In this document: piece after piece, positions 48,583 to 57,793 of the stretch
Position numbering within the stretch: position 1 is the first letter of the stretch
How the letters are laid out: each line of letters begins with the position of its first letter
Source of the DNA: Microbulbifer rhizosphaerae
Lineage (GTDB): Bacteria; Pseudomonadota; Gammaproteobacteria; Pseudomonadales; Cellvibrionaceae
Assembly (NCBI RefSeq): GCF_014191725.1
Contig: NZ_JACHWZ010000001.1
Location: 124,001-188,000, forward strand
Length of the DNA: 64,000 nucleotides
Direction of reading: 5' to 3'
Notes under the pieces: model-generated
What the model was told of the DNA's origin: nothing
What the model saw: the letters and a program-made list of their open reading frames with translations, nothing else
The model's database searches: none
Position numbers and translations under genes: made by a program

Positions 48583-48618
48583 TGTCTCTGCCCTGCGCCA
48601 AGCGTGGGGCAGGACAGA
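48583..48618 (+). terminator. Probable terminator after pyk
   Basis: CTGTCTCTGCCC pairs with GGGCAGGACAG with one bulged T; ATATTTC follows. Fourteen bases after the pyk stop. Confidence 0.6.
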
Positions 48619-48878
48619 TATTTCAAAAGAACTTCCTTGAATAAGCCTTCCATTCTGACGGTTTTCTGATCAAGTCCGAATAAGTGGAAATGCCTCAGCT
48701 GTCATAAGTAATTATTTTCCGCTTCGCTCGAATTCTTTGAATTATCTATAACTTATTGTTTCACAAAGTTTTTTCCAGATTGCTTACCGGACCTGTGCTA
48801 AATCAATCAAACCTTTCGCAAAATTAGCACCGAGGCGGTAGCTTTTTATTTTCTTTCTGTGTATTGTCGACGCCGAAA

Positions 48879-48894
48879 ATGACAGCGCTATCAT
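48879..48894 (+). promoter_or_regulatory. NagR-type operator 1 before the TonB receptor
   Basis: ATGACAGCGCTATCAT, identical to the site 24 bases downstream. The tandem pair on roughly the same helix face could support cooperative or looped repression. Confidence 0.8.
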
Positions 48895-48902
48895 TCTAAA
48901 TA

Positions 48903-48918
48903 ATGACAGCGCTATCAT
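48903..48918 (+). promoter_or_regulatory. NagR-type operator 2 before the TonB receptor
   Basis: ATGACAGCGCTATCAT again, 68 bases before the receptor start codon. Links receptor synthesis to the GlcNAc regulon. Confidence 0.8.
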
Positions 48919-48986
48919 TTTGAGGTGCAAGGTAAAGAAAATTTCTAACCAAACCTTTATATCAATAAAAAAGGAAGGGGAAACCG

Positions 48987-51560
48987 ATGCTCAAGCGCAA
49001 TAAACTCGCACTCTCCATCAGTGCGGCCATGCTCAGTGGCGGTCTGGTGGCGCCGTTGGCCCAGGCCCAAAGTGGTGAAAACCTGGAAGAGGTTACCGTA
49101 ACCGGTATCCGCGGTTCACTCCAGGACGCTCTCAGCACCAAACGCGATTCCCATGCGATTGTAGATGCAATCTCTGCCGAAGATATCGGCAAATTCCCGG
49201 ACAAAAACGTCGCCGAATCCCTGCAGCGTGTACCCGGCGTAACTATTCAGCGGCAATTTGATGAAGGTGCCGCCGTTTCTATTCGCGGCGCCGGCAACGA
49301 CTTGACCCTGACCACCTTGAATGGCCAGAACGTCGCCTCCACCGGTTGGTTTGTACTGGAGCCGGCCAAGCGCAGCTTCAACTACGAGTTGCTGCCGTCT
49401 GAACTGGTTGGCGATATCAAGGTGTACAAGAGTGCACAGGCCGACCTGGCGGAAGGTGGTGTGGGCGGTACCGTCGAAATCAATACCCGCAAACCGCTGG
49501 ATTTGGATTCCATGACTTTGCACGGGTCGTTGGAAGGCTCCTACCAATCGGATTCCAATGAAGTAGACCCGCAGGCGTCGGGGCTTGCCAGCTGGAAAAA
49601 CGACTCTGAAACTTTCGGTGTGCTGGTCTCCGCTGTTTCCCAGGAACGCAGCCTGCAGCGCCAGGGAAATGAAGCTTTCTGGGAGTGGGGCGCCGGTCCC
49701 GTGGCTTTCGAACAAGAGCGCAAACGTTCAGCGGTTACCGCCACTTTTCAGTATCAGCCCAACGACCGCCTGGATATCGTATTTAACGCTATCGATATGA
49801 AAATGGAGGCGGATAACACTAACTATGCTCTGTGGCTTACCCAGGGTAACTGCGGCTGGTGTGCAGACGAAAATGGCGATCCGATCACTGTTGATCCCGA
49901 GGATAAAATCAATGGCACTACGGCTCGCGGGCCGATAGCGGTCGCTTATTATCAGGCACGACCTCGCGAAGCCACCATGAGCTCGGACGTTTACGATCTG
50001 AGTGTCGATTATTCCGGTGACGGCTATATTCTCAGTTTCCAGGCGGGAAGAACCACTTCCTCCGGTGGTACTGATTTTGAAATGGTTTTGGATGATGGAT
50101 CTGGTGGTACCCCTGTAGACGGCACTTACGACTTCTTCGGACGGCAATCCTGGGACCTCGGTAGCTTCGACATGAGCAGCTATGATCCCGGCTCACTGGC
50201 TATGGGAACAGGCGCTAACTACAATGCCACACCCAAGACAGACGATGAGACTTATTTTCAATCGGATCTGGAATTCGATGTGGAATTTGGTGCGATCAAT
50301 GCGATTAAAGCAGGCCTGAAGTGGTCCGACCACAATACCAGCAGCCGTAAATACACTTACTTACTGAGTTCCTCGTTCGATCCGGTGATCCCCACTGCTG
50401 AGGTTCTGGATGGAACCATAGACGCCGGCAGCTACGAGATACCAAAAATCGATGCTGATGCGGCTAAGGACTGGGCCAGATCCGCTACTATTGGCAAAGA
50501 GGAGGATCTGGGTTCCTACAGTGAGGTTGATGAAACCAATAGCGCGGTCTACGTGATGGCAACTTTCGGTAGCGATAATGTGCGCGGTAATTTTGGTGTG
50601 CGTTACGTTACTACTGATGCCTCTTCTACTTACTATCTGCAGGATGCCGATGGCAATTATTTGCAAGAGGACATAGACGGTGATTACTCCGAATTCCTGC
50701 CGAGCTTTAACTTGGCTATGGATCTGAGTGATGATGTCATCCTTCGCACCTCGGCCGCCCGTGTTATGGCGCGTCCTCAATATGTAGATATGTATGTCAA
50801 TCCACAGGTGTCTGGTGCAGACGATGATCTTGCCGACAATCAGTTCTGGGTTATCGGTAACGTGGATCTGGATCCATTTATTGCCAATCAGTTCGATATC
50901 GGTCTTGAATGGTACTTCACTGAAGGTTCGCTCTTGTCTGGTGCTATCTTCTACAAGGATGTGAGGAACTTCGTTACCTATACCAACACTGACGCGACTG
51001 CCGCTGAAATTCCGTTTGCCGGAGTTCTCCGTCCAAAGGAGGAAGCGGCTGGTTGGACGGTTCAGGTCAAAGACAACAACAATGACGCAACTATTCAGGG
51101 CTTTGAACTGAGCTACCAACAGGATTTCGGTAATGGTTTTGGTACCATTTTGAACTACACCAATACTGATACCGAAACGAATCCCGACACTTATACGGAT
51201 GGCCGAACAGTACTGAGCGACAGTTCAGAGCATGTTTATAACCTGATGGGTTATTATGAAAATGACCTCTTCTCCGTTCGCTTGGCGTACAACTGGCGAA
51301 GCGAATATATGATTCGCGAGACCGGTTCCTATGGCAACCGCTTGCATGATGATTTCGGCACTCTTGATCTGAGCGCATTGTGGCAGGTTACCGACAATAT
51401 AGATGTTAAGTTGAATGCTACGAATCTTCTGGAGGAGGATGCGACTCAGTACGGCAATAATGCTGAAATTACTCCGGGATCGGGGTTCACTTCTGGATTC
51501 CCGTTGTACGAGTACGAATACGCTCGTCGGATTGATCTGGGGATTTCCGCCAGGTTCTGA
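48987..51560 (+). CDS. TonB-dependent receptor for GlcNAc or chitooligosaccharides
   Basis: 857 residues with signal peptide (about 1-28, APLAQA/QSG). TonB-box-like LEEVTVTGIRGS, a plug domain (DIGKFPDKNVAESLQRVPGV, RGAGNDLTLTTLNGQ) and a 22-strand barrel ending in ARRIDLGISARF. It belongs to the Xanthomonas-Caulobacter type family (TIGR01782-like). Two NagR-type operators and a SapC-like gene downstream point to chitin-derived sugars as substrate; this is inference from regulation and context. Codon use is slightly more AT-rich in the barrel. Confidence 0.88.
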   Translation: MLKRNKLALSISAAMLSGGLVAPLAQAQSGENLEEVTVTGIRGSLQDALSTKRDSHAIVDAISAEDIGKFPDKNVAESLQRVPGVTIQRQFDEGAAVSIRGAGNDLTLTTLNGQNVASTGWFVLEPAKRSFNYELLPSELVGDIKVYKSAQADLAEGGVGGTVEINTRKPLDLDSMTLHGSLEGSYQSDSNEVDPQASGLASWKNDSETFGVLVSAVSQERSLQRQGNEAFWEWGAGPVAFEQERKRSAVTATFQYQPNDRLDIVFNAIDMKMEADNTNYALWLTQGNCGWCADENGDPITVDPEDKINGTTARGPIAVAYYQARPREATMSSDVYDLSVDYSGDGYILSFQAGRTTSSGGTDFEMVLDDGSGGTPVDGTYDFFGRQSWDLGSFDMSSYDPGSLAMGTGANYNATPKTDDETYFQSDLEFDVEFGAINAIKAGLKWSDHNTSSRKYTYLLSSSFDPVIPTAEVLDGTIDAGSYEIPKIDADAAKDWARSATIGKEEDLGSYSEVDETNSAVYVMATFGSDNVRGNFGVRYVTTDASSTYYLQDADGNYLQEDIDGDYSEFLPSFNLAMDLSDDVILRTSAARVMARPQYVDMYVNPQVSGADDDLADNQFWVIGNVDLDPFIANQFDIGLEWYFTEGSLLSGAIFYKDVRNFVTYTNTDATAAEIPFAGVLRPKEEAAGWTVQVKDNNNDATIQGFELSYQQDFGNGFGTILNYTNTDTETNPDTYTDGRTVLSDSSEHVYNLMGYYENDLFSVRLAYNWRSEYMIRETGSYGNRLHDDFGTLDLSALWQVTDNIDVKLNATNLLEEDATQYGNNAEITPGSGFTSGFPLYEYEYARRIDLGISARF

Positions 51561-51588
51561 GCCAGAATGCCGATTGGAGGTAGGTATG

Positions 51589-51620
51589 GAAAAGGGGAGT
51601 CTCTGCTTCCCCTTTTTATT
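51589..51620 (+). terminator. Rho-independent terminator after the TonB receptor
   Basis: AAAAGGGGA and TTCCCCTTTT pair around a short loop, with T-rich sequence at the 3' side. The stem is 9-10 base pairs. It separates the receptor from the SapC-like gene at least partly. Confidence 0.85.
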
Positions 51621-51806
51621 CGGGCCATCCACGGCTCTCTGGGGGCGGCCATAGGTCGTGCAAGACAGCGGTTTTGCCGTCGGCGCACCCTGAGAAGGGG
51701 CCCCTGGCCAGCCGGGTTGGCCCAAATTGCTTATGGAAATCTGGCCGTATAAAAAATATACTCTCCGGCTTCAATCAGAATAACCAGATCAATCCAATGG
51801 TGTTGT

Positions 51807-52523
51807 ATGACGACTAACCAAGCCCCCAAAATCGTTCCCCTGCGCAGCGACGTTCACCGCAACCTGAAGGTGAGCGAGCTGGGCAGCTTTGAGCATGTGA
51901 AGAACAGCCATATGGTTCCGGTGACTGCGCACGAGTTCAGCCGCCTCGGGGCCGAATACCCGATTGTTTTTGTCAAGAATTCCGATACCGGGCAGTTCCA
52001 GTCGGTGGCTCTGTTGAGCCTGAAGGTGGGGGAGAACCTGTTTGTAGAGGACGGCCAATGGCAGGGCGTATTTGTGCCGGGCTGTATCCGCAACCATCCC
52101 TTTGTGCTGGCGCCGAATGGCCAGGAGCAGGAGCAGTTGATGGTCGCTCTGATCGAGAACAGTCCGCTGGTGACCGAGGAGGAGGGGAATGCCCTGTTTA
52201 CCGAATCGGGCGAGGAGACGGACTACCTGAAGACCAAAAAGCAGACTCTGGTCAGTTTCCTGGAGAGCGACCAGATGACCAAAGCTTTTGTAAAGGTTTT
52301 GGTCGATATGGAATTGCTGACGGCCCAATCGGTTTCAGTCAACGCCGGAGAGGAAAAGATCAACCTCAACGGACTCTATATCGTCGATGAGAAGAAGCTC
52401 AACGAGCTGAGCGAAGAGCAGTTTGAGGACTTCCGCAAGCGGGGTTTCCTGCCGCCTATTTACGCCCAACTGGGATCCCTGCATCAGCTGTCCAAATTGG
52501 CCAAGATGCAGGCAAGTGCCTGA
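51807..52523 (+). CDS. SapC-like protein
   Basis: 238 residues of the SapC family: IVPLRSDVHRNLKV, HMVPVTAHEFSRLGAEYPIV, LLSLKVGENLFV, GVFVPGCIRNHPFVLA and LNGLYIVDEKKLN. No signal peptide visible. Such genes accompany TonB receptors for GlcNAc or other glycans in Alteromonadales and Caulobacter relatives; the biochemical role is unknown. Start ATG has poor Shine-Dalgarno. Confidence 0.85.
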   Translation: MTTNQAPKIVPLRSDVHRNLKVSELGSFEHVKNSHMVPVTAHEFSRLGAEYPIVFVKNSDTGQFQSVALLSLKVGENLFVEDGQWQGVFVPGCIRNHPFVLAPNGQEQEQLMVALIENSPLVTEEEGNALFTESGEETDYLKTKKQTLVSFLESDQMTKAFVKVLVDMELLTAQSVSVNAGEEKINLNGLYIVDEKKLNELSEEQFEDFRKRGFLPPIYAQLGSLHQLSKLAKMQASA

Positions 52524-52567
52524 TGATGTGATGTAACCGCCAGATGCGATTGGGCTCATGGATAAGA

Positions 52568-52800
52568 ATAATGGTCATATCAGCGGGCCGCTAAGCGGTC
52601 AGATGCAAGGGGCATTTGCGCAGGCGTAGCCGGCTACGTCAAGCAAATGCAACGCCGCAGATGGCTGCTTAGCGGCCCGCCCGGAGGGAGCCCCCCAAAA
52701 TACCCACAGCTGCGTTGCAGCTCTTGAAAATGGAATGACCATTCCCTGCGAGCTGCGCCTAACTGTGAGCATTTTGGGGGGGCTGATAGGACCATTTAGT
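52568..52800. mobile_element. MITE-like element, family E, copy 1
   Basis: About 230 bases, homologous over nearly all its length (in the opposite orientation) to 59803-60085. Shared blocks include GGCCGCTAAGCGG, CAACGCCGCAGATGGCTGC, then TTAGCGGCCCGCC and GCTCTTGAAAATGGAATGAC. Ends carry an imperfect inverted repeat (AATGGTCATATCAGC against GCTGATAGGACCATT). It supplies the AGGA ribosome binding site for the downstream permease. Internal palindromes predict extensive RNA or DNA folding; no coding capacity. Confidence 0.8.
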
Positions 52801-53853
52801 ATGAGACACCACGCTAGTACCGGAAGAAGTAGACTTTGGCTTTGGGGGCTGTGGCTGGCGGTTTTTTATGGCGGCTGGCTTATTCTGGTAGCGGTGTTTG
52901 GCCACTGGCAAACCGCTGAGGATCACTGGCCGATGGCTCTCGCCATGGCGCTGGGCAGCTACGCAGCCGGTTCCACTCCCATGGGGGGCGGCACCGTGGG
53001 CTTTCCGGTGCTGGTGCTGCTGTTCGATATGCCGGCGAGTCTGGGACGGGATTTCAGTTTTGCAGTGCAATCCATCGGTATGGTCAGCGCCAGTATCTTT
53101 ATCCTGTGCCGGCGGCAGCCGCTCGCCTGGTCGATGTTGCGCGGCGCTATGCTGGGGAGTCTGGTCGGCACATCCCTGGGCATATTTCTGATTGCCCCCT
53201 TTGTGGCGGATCTGTGGATAAAGCTGACCTTTGCAGTTCTCTGGGGCAGCTTTGGCGTTCTGCACCTGTACCGTCTGGGGGAAATCACTTCTTTCACCGG
53301 CGATGCCCGCGGGCGGGAGCGCCAGGATTTCAGTTTGGGCCTGGTGCTGGGTTTACTGGCGGGCGGCTTCGCCGCGGCGGTGACCGGCGTGGGTATCGAT
53401 ATGGTGATCTACGCGGCGCTGGTAGTACTGTGCCGGGTGGATCTGAAGATCGCGATTCCCACTTCGGTAGTGATTATGGCGTTTACCTCCGTCGTCGGTG
53501 TGGTGGGGAAAAGCCTCAGTGGTGACTGGCAGCCGGGCGTGTTCGGCAACTGGCTCGCCGCGGCGCCGGTGGTGGCGCTGGGCGCGCCGCTGGGAGTATT
53601 TGTTGTGAGCCGTATCGGCCGCCGGCCTACACTGCTGGTGGTGGCGATGCTCTGCGTGGGGCAGTTTGTATGGACCTGTTTCGAGGAGAGCGCCGTGCTC
53701 GGTCCTCGGGGGTTGGCCCTCGCCGCAATGTCGCTTGGAGTTTGCATTCTCGGTTTTGAGTGGGTAAGACGTATCGGAATGCGGTTGGCCGGGGTGGACG
53801 CCGGTCGCACTATACACCCGGGTTCGCAGGTGCCCGTCTCGACCGGACTGTGA
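52801..53853 (+). CDS. TSUP (TauE/SafE) family permease
   Basis: 350 residues from ATG 52801, nine bases after AGGA; a longer in-frame start at 52735 lies wholly inside the repeat element and is rejected. About eight to nine helices; the family repeat AAGSTPMGGGTVGFPVLVLL and its second version AGGFAAAVTGVGIDMVIYAAL are clear. TSUP proteins export or import sulfur-containing or organic anions. Substrate unknown. Confidence 0.85.
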   Translation: MRHHASTGRSRLWLWGLWLAVFYGGWLILVAVFGHWQTAEDHWPMALAMALGSYAAGSTPMGGGTVGFPVLVLLFDMPASLGRDFSFAVQSIGMVSASIFILCRRQPLAWSMLRGAMLGSLVGTSLGIFLIAPFVADLWIKLTFAVLWGSFGVLHLYRLGEITSFTGDARGRERQDFSLGLVLGLLAGGFAAAVTGVGIDMVIYAALVVLCRVDLKIAIPTSVVIMAFTSVVGVVGKSLSGDWQPGVFGNWLAAAPVVALGAPLGVFVVSRIGRRPTLLVVAMLCVGQFVWTCFEESAVLGPRGLALAAMSLGVCILGFEWVRRIGMRLAGVDAGRTIHPGSQVPVSTGL

Positions 53854-53884
53854 GCCGCTAGGGAAGTTTTTACGATTTGAAAAA

Positions 53885-53959
53885 TGGCTGGGGCGGTAGG
53901 ATTCGAACCTACGCATGACGGGATCAAAACCCGCTGCCTTACCGCTTGGCTACGCCCCA
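53885..53959 (-). tRNA. tRNA-Gln (TTG)
   Basis: 75 bases with encoded CCA. Acceptor TGGGGCG pairs with CGCCCCA, anticodon loop TTTTGAT (TTG), T-loop GGTTCGAATCC. Identical to the copy at 58818-58892. Confidence 0.97.
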
Positions 53960-53998
53960 GTATCGGGACGGCGAAAAATATATTTCGCCGATTGAAAG

Positions 53999-54075
<77 letters not shown>

Positions 54076-54193
54076 ACTTTGACCCGGCTCAGGTCCGGTG
54101 TGATTTCCGGGCCAACCGAGGGCGCGCATTATCGGGCCCTGAAGCGGGACTGTCAACCCCTGTTTTCGCTGTCTTTTCAGTAAGTTAGCGCAG

Positions 54194-55108
54194 TCAGCGG
54201 CCTTTTCCCACGGCGGCCAGAAGGGAGCCGCAAACCACGCTCAGGGCGCCCAGCCAGCTGATCCAGTTGAGCGGTTCCGCTTCGATGTAGCCGGGCCAGA
54301 GGGCGCCTATGACGGCGCTCAGGGCTAAGGTGGTCAGCGGCACCAGGGCCAGGGTGGCGCTGACGCGGGAGGCTTCCCAGTTGGCCAGGGCCTTGGCGAA
54401 GGCACCGTAGGCGATCAGGGTGTTGGCGGTGAGGAACAGCAACAGCAGCCAGCCGAGCCAGTCCAGTTGTATGACGCTGGTGGGCTCCGCCAGAGGCAGG
54501 AAGCTGACGGTGCCGGCGAAGTAGATCAGCACCAGCAGGTCCTGTGGCGTGGCGCGGGCCAGGATTTTCTTCTGGAAGAAGCCGTACGCTGACCAGCCGA
54601 TCGCCGCCACCACGATAAGCCCCAGCCCCATCAGGTATTCGCTGTCCGCGCCACTCACCAGTTCCGGCAGGCGCTGGTTGAAGAACAGCGGCAGTCCCGC
54701 CGCCACCAGTGCGACTCCGAGCCATTGGCGCGGCGAAAAGCGTTCCCCCAGCCAAAATACACTGGCGATCAACAGTATCAGTGGCGCCAACTGAATGACG
54801 ATCTGGGCGGCGCCGGCGGTGATGAACTTGAGGCCGGAGGCGTAGGTCAGGTAGTTGGTGAGCAGGCCGATCATCGCGCACAGGGTGAAAGGCAGCAGGG
54901 CGCGCTGGAACAGTTGGCGCAGGTTGAGCTGGTGCGACCAGCTGTAGTAGCCACCGGCGAGCACCGCGGCGCCCACGAAACGGTACCAGGTGGCGGTGGT
55001 GGCACTGATGGTGTCCAGCAGACCCTTGAGAGCAATGGGGAGCAGGGCCCACATAAATACGGTGATCAGTGCCAGGGGCAGGCCGATTTTCCAGTTGGAT
55101 TGGGTCAT
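54194..55108 (-). CDS. EamA/DMT family permease
   Basis: 304 residues with ten predicted helices in two EamA repeats: WYRFVGAAVLAGGYYSW near 40, then LTNYLTYASGLKFITAGAAQ near 85, and the second repeat with VSATLALVPLTTLALSAVIG near 245. Drug/metabolite exporter superfamily; substrate unknown. Followed by its own end near the tRNA-Met. Confidence 0.88.
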   Translation of the reverse strand: MTQSNWKIGLPLALITVFMWALLPIALKGLLDTISATTATWYRFVGAAVLAGGYYSWSHQLNLRQLFQRALLPFTLCAMIGLLTNYLTYASGLKFITAGAAQIVIQLAPLILLIASVFWLGERFSPRQWLGVALVAAGLPLFFNQRLPELVSGADSEYLMGLGLIVVAAIGWSAYGFFQKKILARATPQDLLVLIYFAGTVSFLPLAEPTSVIQLDWLGWLLLLFLTANTLIAYGAFAKALANWEASRVSATLALVPLTTLALSAVIGALWPGYIEAEPLNWISWLGALSVVCGSLLAAVGKGR

Positions 55109-55123
55109 GTGGTGTGGGGGCCG

Positions 55124-55204
55124 GTAGGGGCGGCCGTTGGTTGCGATGGAATAGCTGGCGCGGAGTCGGGCTGGCTATCTATCACGGCCAACGGCCGCTC
55201 CTAC
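55124..55204. repeat. REP-like element, family A
   Basis: GTAGGGGCGGCCGTTGG left arm and CACGGCCAACGGCCGCTCCTAC right arm (shown in part) face each other over about 30 bases, between ychF and the EamA gene. Confidence 0.85.
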
Positions 55205-55225
55205 TAAAAAAGGAGTTGTTCGTCG

Positions 55226-56317
55226 TTAGACGTTAAAGCGGAAATGGATCACGTCGCCGTCCGCGACGATATAGTCCTTGCCTTCCAGGCGCCATTTTCC
55301 CGCTTCCTTGGCGCCAGCCTCGCCTTTGTGGGTGACGAAATCGCTGTAGCTCACCACCTCCGCGCGAATAAAACCTTTCTCGAAATCCGTGTGGATCCTG
55401 CCCGCGGCCTGGGGTGCGGTGGCACCCACGGGAATGGTCCAGGCGCGCACTTCCTTGACCCCCGCGGTGAAGTAGGTGTGCAGGCCCAGCAGTTGATAGC
55501 CGGCGCGGATCACGCGGTTGAGGCCCGGCTCCTCCATGCCCAGTTCTTCCAGGAATTCCTGTTTTTCGTCGTCGTCCAATTCGGCGATTTCCGCTTCCAG
55601 TTTGTTGCAGATGGGCACCAGTACCGCATTTTCCTCCGCGGCGATGGCGGCCACCGCATCCAGGTGCGGATTGTTCTCGAAGCCGTCCTCATCCACGTTG
55701 GCGATATACATGGTGGGCTTGACAGTGAGCAGGCTCAGTTCGCGGAGATCCGCCAATTCGTCTTCCCCCAGGCCCATGGAGCGCAGCGGTCTGGCCTCGT
55801 TCAGGTGTGGCTGGATCTTTTCCAGCAGCGCCTTCATCCGGATTGCGTGCTTGTCCTGGCCCTTGGCGGCGCGGGTAAAGCGCTGCAGGGCCTTTTCCAC
55901 GGTTTCCAGGTCCGCCAGCGCCAGCTCGGTGTTGATCACCTCGATGTCCGATACCGGGTGCACCTGATTGGCCACGTGGATGACGTTGTCGTCTTCAAAG
56001 CAGCGCACCACATGGGCGATGGCGTCGGTCTCGCGGATATTGGCGAGGAACTTGTTACCGAGGCCCTCGCCCTTGGAGGCGCCCGCCACCAGACCGGCGA
56101 TGTCGGTGAATTCCATGGTGGTGGGGATCACCCGCTGGGGCTTGACGATCTCTGCCAGCTTATCCAGGCGCGGGTCCGGTACCGGCACCACGCCGGCGTT
56201 GGGCTCGATGGTGCAGAAGGGGAAATTTTCCGCGTCGATACCCGCCTTGGTGAGGGCGTTGAACAAAGTGGATTTGCCCACGTTGGGCAGTCCGACGATA
56301 CCGCAAGTAAAACCCAT
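55226..56317 (-). CDS. ychF: Redox-responsive ATPase YchF
   Basis: 363 residues, exactly the usual length. OBG-like P-loop [18 protein letters not shown], the [17 protein letters not shown] switch, and C-terminal TGS domain with [19 protein letters not shown]. YchF hydrolyses ATP rather than GTP and associates with ribosomes. Conserved order prs-rplY-pth-ychF. Confidence 0.96.
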   Translation of the reverse strand: MGFTCGIVGLPNVGKSTLFNALTKAGIDAENFPFCTIEPNAGVVPVPDPRLDKLAEIVKPQRVIPTTMEFTDIAGLVAGASKGEGLGNKFLANIRETDAIAHVVRCFEDDNVIHVANQVHPVSDIEVINTELALADLETVEKALQRFTRAAKGQDKHAIRMKALLEKIQPHLNEARPLRSMGLGEDELADLRELSLLTVKPTMYIANVDEDGFENNPHLDAVAAIAAEENAVLVPICNKLEAEIAELDDDEKQEFLEELGMEEPGLNRVIRAGYQLLGLHTYFTAGVKEVRAWTIPVGATAPQAAGRIHTDFEKGFIRAEVVSYSDFVTHKGEAGAKEAGKWRLEGKDYIVADGDVIHFRFNV

Positions 56318-56356
56318 GGTGTTTTTCCGGTTGCGTAGGGCGGCGCGCCGCGCACT

Positions 56357-56959
56357 CTACGTTTTGCTGTTGGTGTGGAGTTCTTTCATGGCCGCACCCC
56401 AGTCGCCGGAAGCGGCGATGGGCATCACGTCGACAGCGCGGTCGATGGCGTCTGCCAGCTGCTCCTGTTCCGCGCCCGGGGCGCGCTGGAGCACATAGTT
56501 GACCACATCGCGGGCACTGCCCGGGTGGCCGATACCGAGGCGCAGGCGCATAAAATCGCGATTGTTGCCCAGTGCGGAGATGATATCCCTCAAGCCGTTG
56601 TGGCCGCCGTGGCCGCCGCCGGATTTGAGGCGCGCGGTGCCTGGTGGCAGGTCCAGTTCATCGTGGGCCACCAGTATTGCCTGGACGGGTATCTTGAAGA
56701 AGTGTGCCAGCGGGCCCACCGACTGGCCGCTGCGATTCATATAGGTGGTGGGAATCAGCAGGCGAATATCTTCGCCGCCGATCCGCACCCGGCCGCTGAG
56801 GCCGCGGTATTTGCTGTCCGGCACGAGCTGGGCGCCATGGCGGCGCGCCAGCTCGGCGACGAAATCGGCACCGGCATTGTGGCGTGTCCGGTCGTACTCG
56901 GGGCCGGGGTTGCCCAGGCCCACGATCAACTGGATTGGCGTATCCGGTCCTTTCGACAA
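56357..56959 (-). CDS. pth: Peptidyl-tRNA hydrolase
   Basis: 200 residues. [22 protein letters not shown] (shown here as the start region, catalytic His in RHNAG), PTTYMNRSG, and DELDLPPG are present. It recycles peptidyl-tRNA. The only reasonable start is TTG 56959, 12 bases after rplY, with AAGAG eight bases upstream; a TTG start suggests low, coupled translation. Confidence 0.95.
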   Translation of the reverse strand: MSKGPDTPIQLIVGLGNPGPEYDRTRHNAGADFVAELARRHGAQLVPDSKYRGLSGRVRIGGEDIRLLIPTTYMNRSGQSVGPLAHFFKIPVQAILVAHDELDLPPGTARLKSGGGHGGHNGLRDIISALGNNRDFMRLRLGIGHPGSARDVVNYVLQRAPGAEQEQLADAIDRAVDVMPIAASGDWGAAMKELHTNSKT

Positions 56960-56970
56960 TGTGCTTACTC

Positions 56971-57603
56971 TTAGCCTTCGCCGCTCTCGCCTTCAGCTTC
57001 ACCCTCGGCTGCCGCTTCGATAGCGCCGCGGGGCTTATGTACTGAAGCGACAACCAGGTCGTGGTCCGGGCCGTGGGAGAGGGCAACAGACTCGACGCCG
57101 GCGGGCAGTTTCAGGTCGGAGATGTGGATAGTGTCGTCCATTTCCAGGTCGGCCAGGTCCACTTCGATAAACTCCGGCAGCTTGGCGGCGGGGGCGCTGA
57201 TTTCCAGTTCGGTCAGGGTATGGGACACAATGCCGCCGGCCTTGACGCCTTTGCAGGTTTCTTCATTGAGGAAGTGCAGGGGCGCCTTGATATGGACCTT
57301 GGTGTTGCCGGATACGCGCTGGAAGTCCACGTGCAGCAGTTGCTGCTTCGCCGGGTGGCGCTGCAGATCCCGCAGGATCACCTTCTCTGCCTTGCCATCC
57401 ACGTCCAGGGACACGACGGAGGAGAAAAAGGCTTCGTTTTCCAGGGCCTTGAACAGTTCCTTCTGCAGAACGGAGATGGATTGCGGTTCGGCCTTGCCAC
57501 CGTACACGATGCCGGGGACACGACCTTCCTGGCGACGCAGGCGGCGGCTCGCACCTTTCCCTTCGTCGCTGCGGACGTTGGCGTTCAATGTGATATCAGA
57601 CAT
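56971..57603 (-). CDS. rplY: 50S ribosomal protein L25, Ctc form
   Basis: 210 residues: N-terminal L25 domain ([19 protein letters not shown], then VPGIVYGG) and C-terminal TL5/Ctc beta domain ending in an acidic Ala/Glu-rich tail. Binds 5S rRNA. Located after prs in the standard order. Confidence 0.94.
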   Translation of the reverse strand: MSDITLNANVRSDEGKGASRRLRRQEGRVPGIVYGGKAEPQSISVLQKELFKALENEAFFSSVVSLDVDGKAEKVILRDLQRHPAKQQLLHVDFQRVSGNTKVHIKAPLHFLNEETCKGVKAGGIVSHTLTELEISAPAAKLPEFIEVDLADLEMDDTIHISDLKLPAGVESVALSHGPDHDLVVASVHKPRGAIEAAAEGEAEGESGEG

Positions 57604-57737
57604 GGGATTAAAACCTCGGGTTGTCTGCCCAGGGCGACCTGCGACCGGATCGCTCTGGCGTTGAAGTAAATCGGGCCAATCGGGCCCAATAGTAAACGCC
57701 CGGCGGGGCCGGGCGGGCGCGTATTATACAGAGGGCA

Positions 57738-57792
57738 GGGGACGGAGGACAGAGGACAGGCAGCGAAATCTGTCCTCAGGCTTCTGTCTCCT
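57738..57792. repeat. Heptanucleotide repeat, GAGGACA/TGTCCTC, after prs
   Basis: GGGGACG, GAGGACA, GAGGACA in register on the left, and TGTCCTC with CTTCTGTCTCCTG on the right. The two halves face each other, so GAGGACAG and CTGTCCTC can pair and may act as the prs transcript end. Confidence 0.65.
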
Positions 57793-57793
57793 G

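Larger units (their letters stand above)
48570..48986. other. Regulatory gap between pyk and the TonB receptor
   Basis: 417 bases, AT-rich in its second half. It holds the pyk terminator (48583-48618), two operators (48879-48918) and the AAGGAAGGGG ribosome binding site of the receptor. The stretch 48620-48870 shows no gene or repeat that I can support. Confidence 0.65.

Noticed and set aside
52735..52800. Longer start for the TSUP permease
   Set aside because: The extra codons lie entirely in a mobile repeat that has a homologous copy elsewhere; ATG 52801 has its own AGGA.
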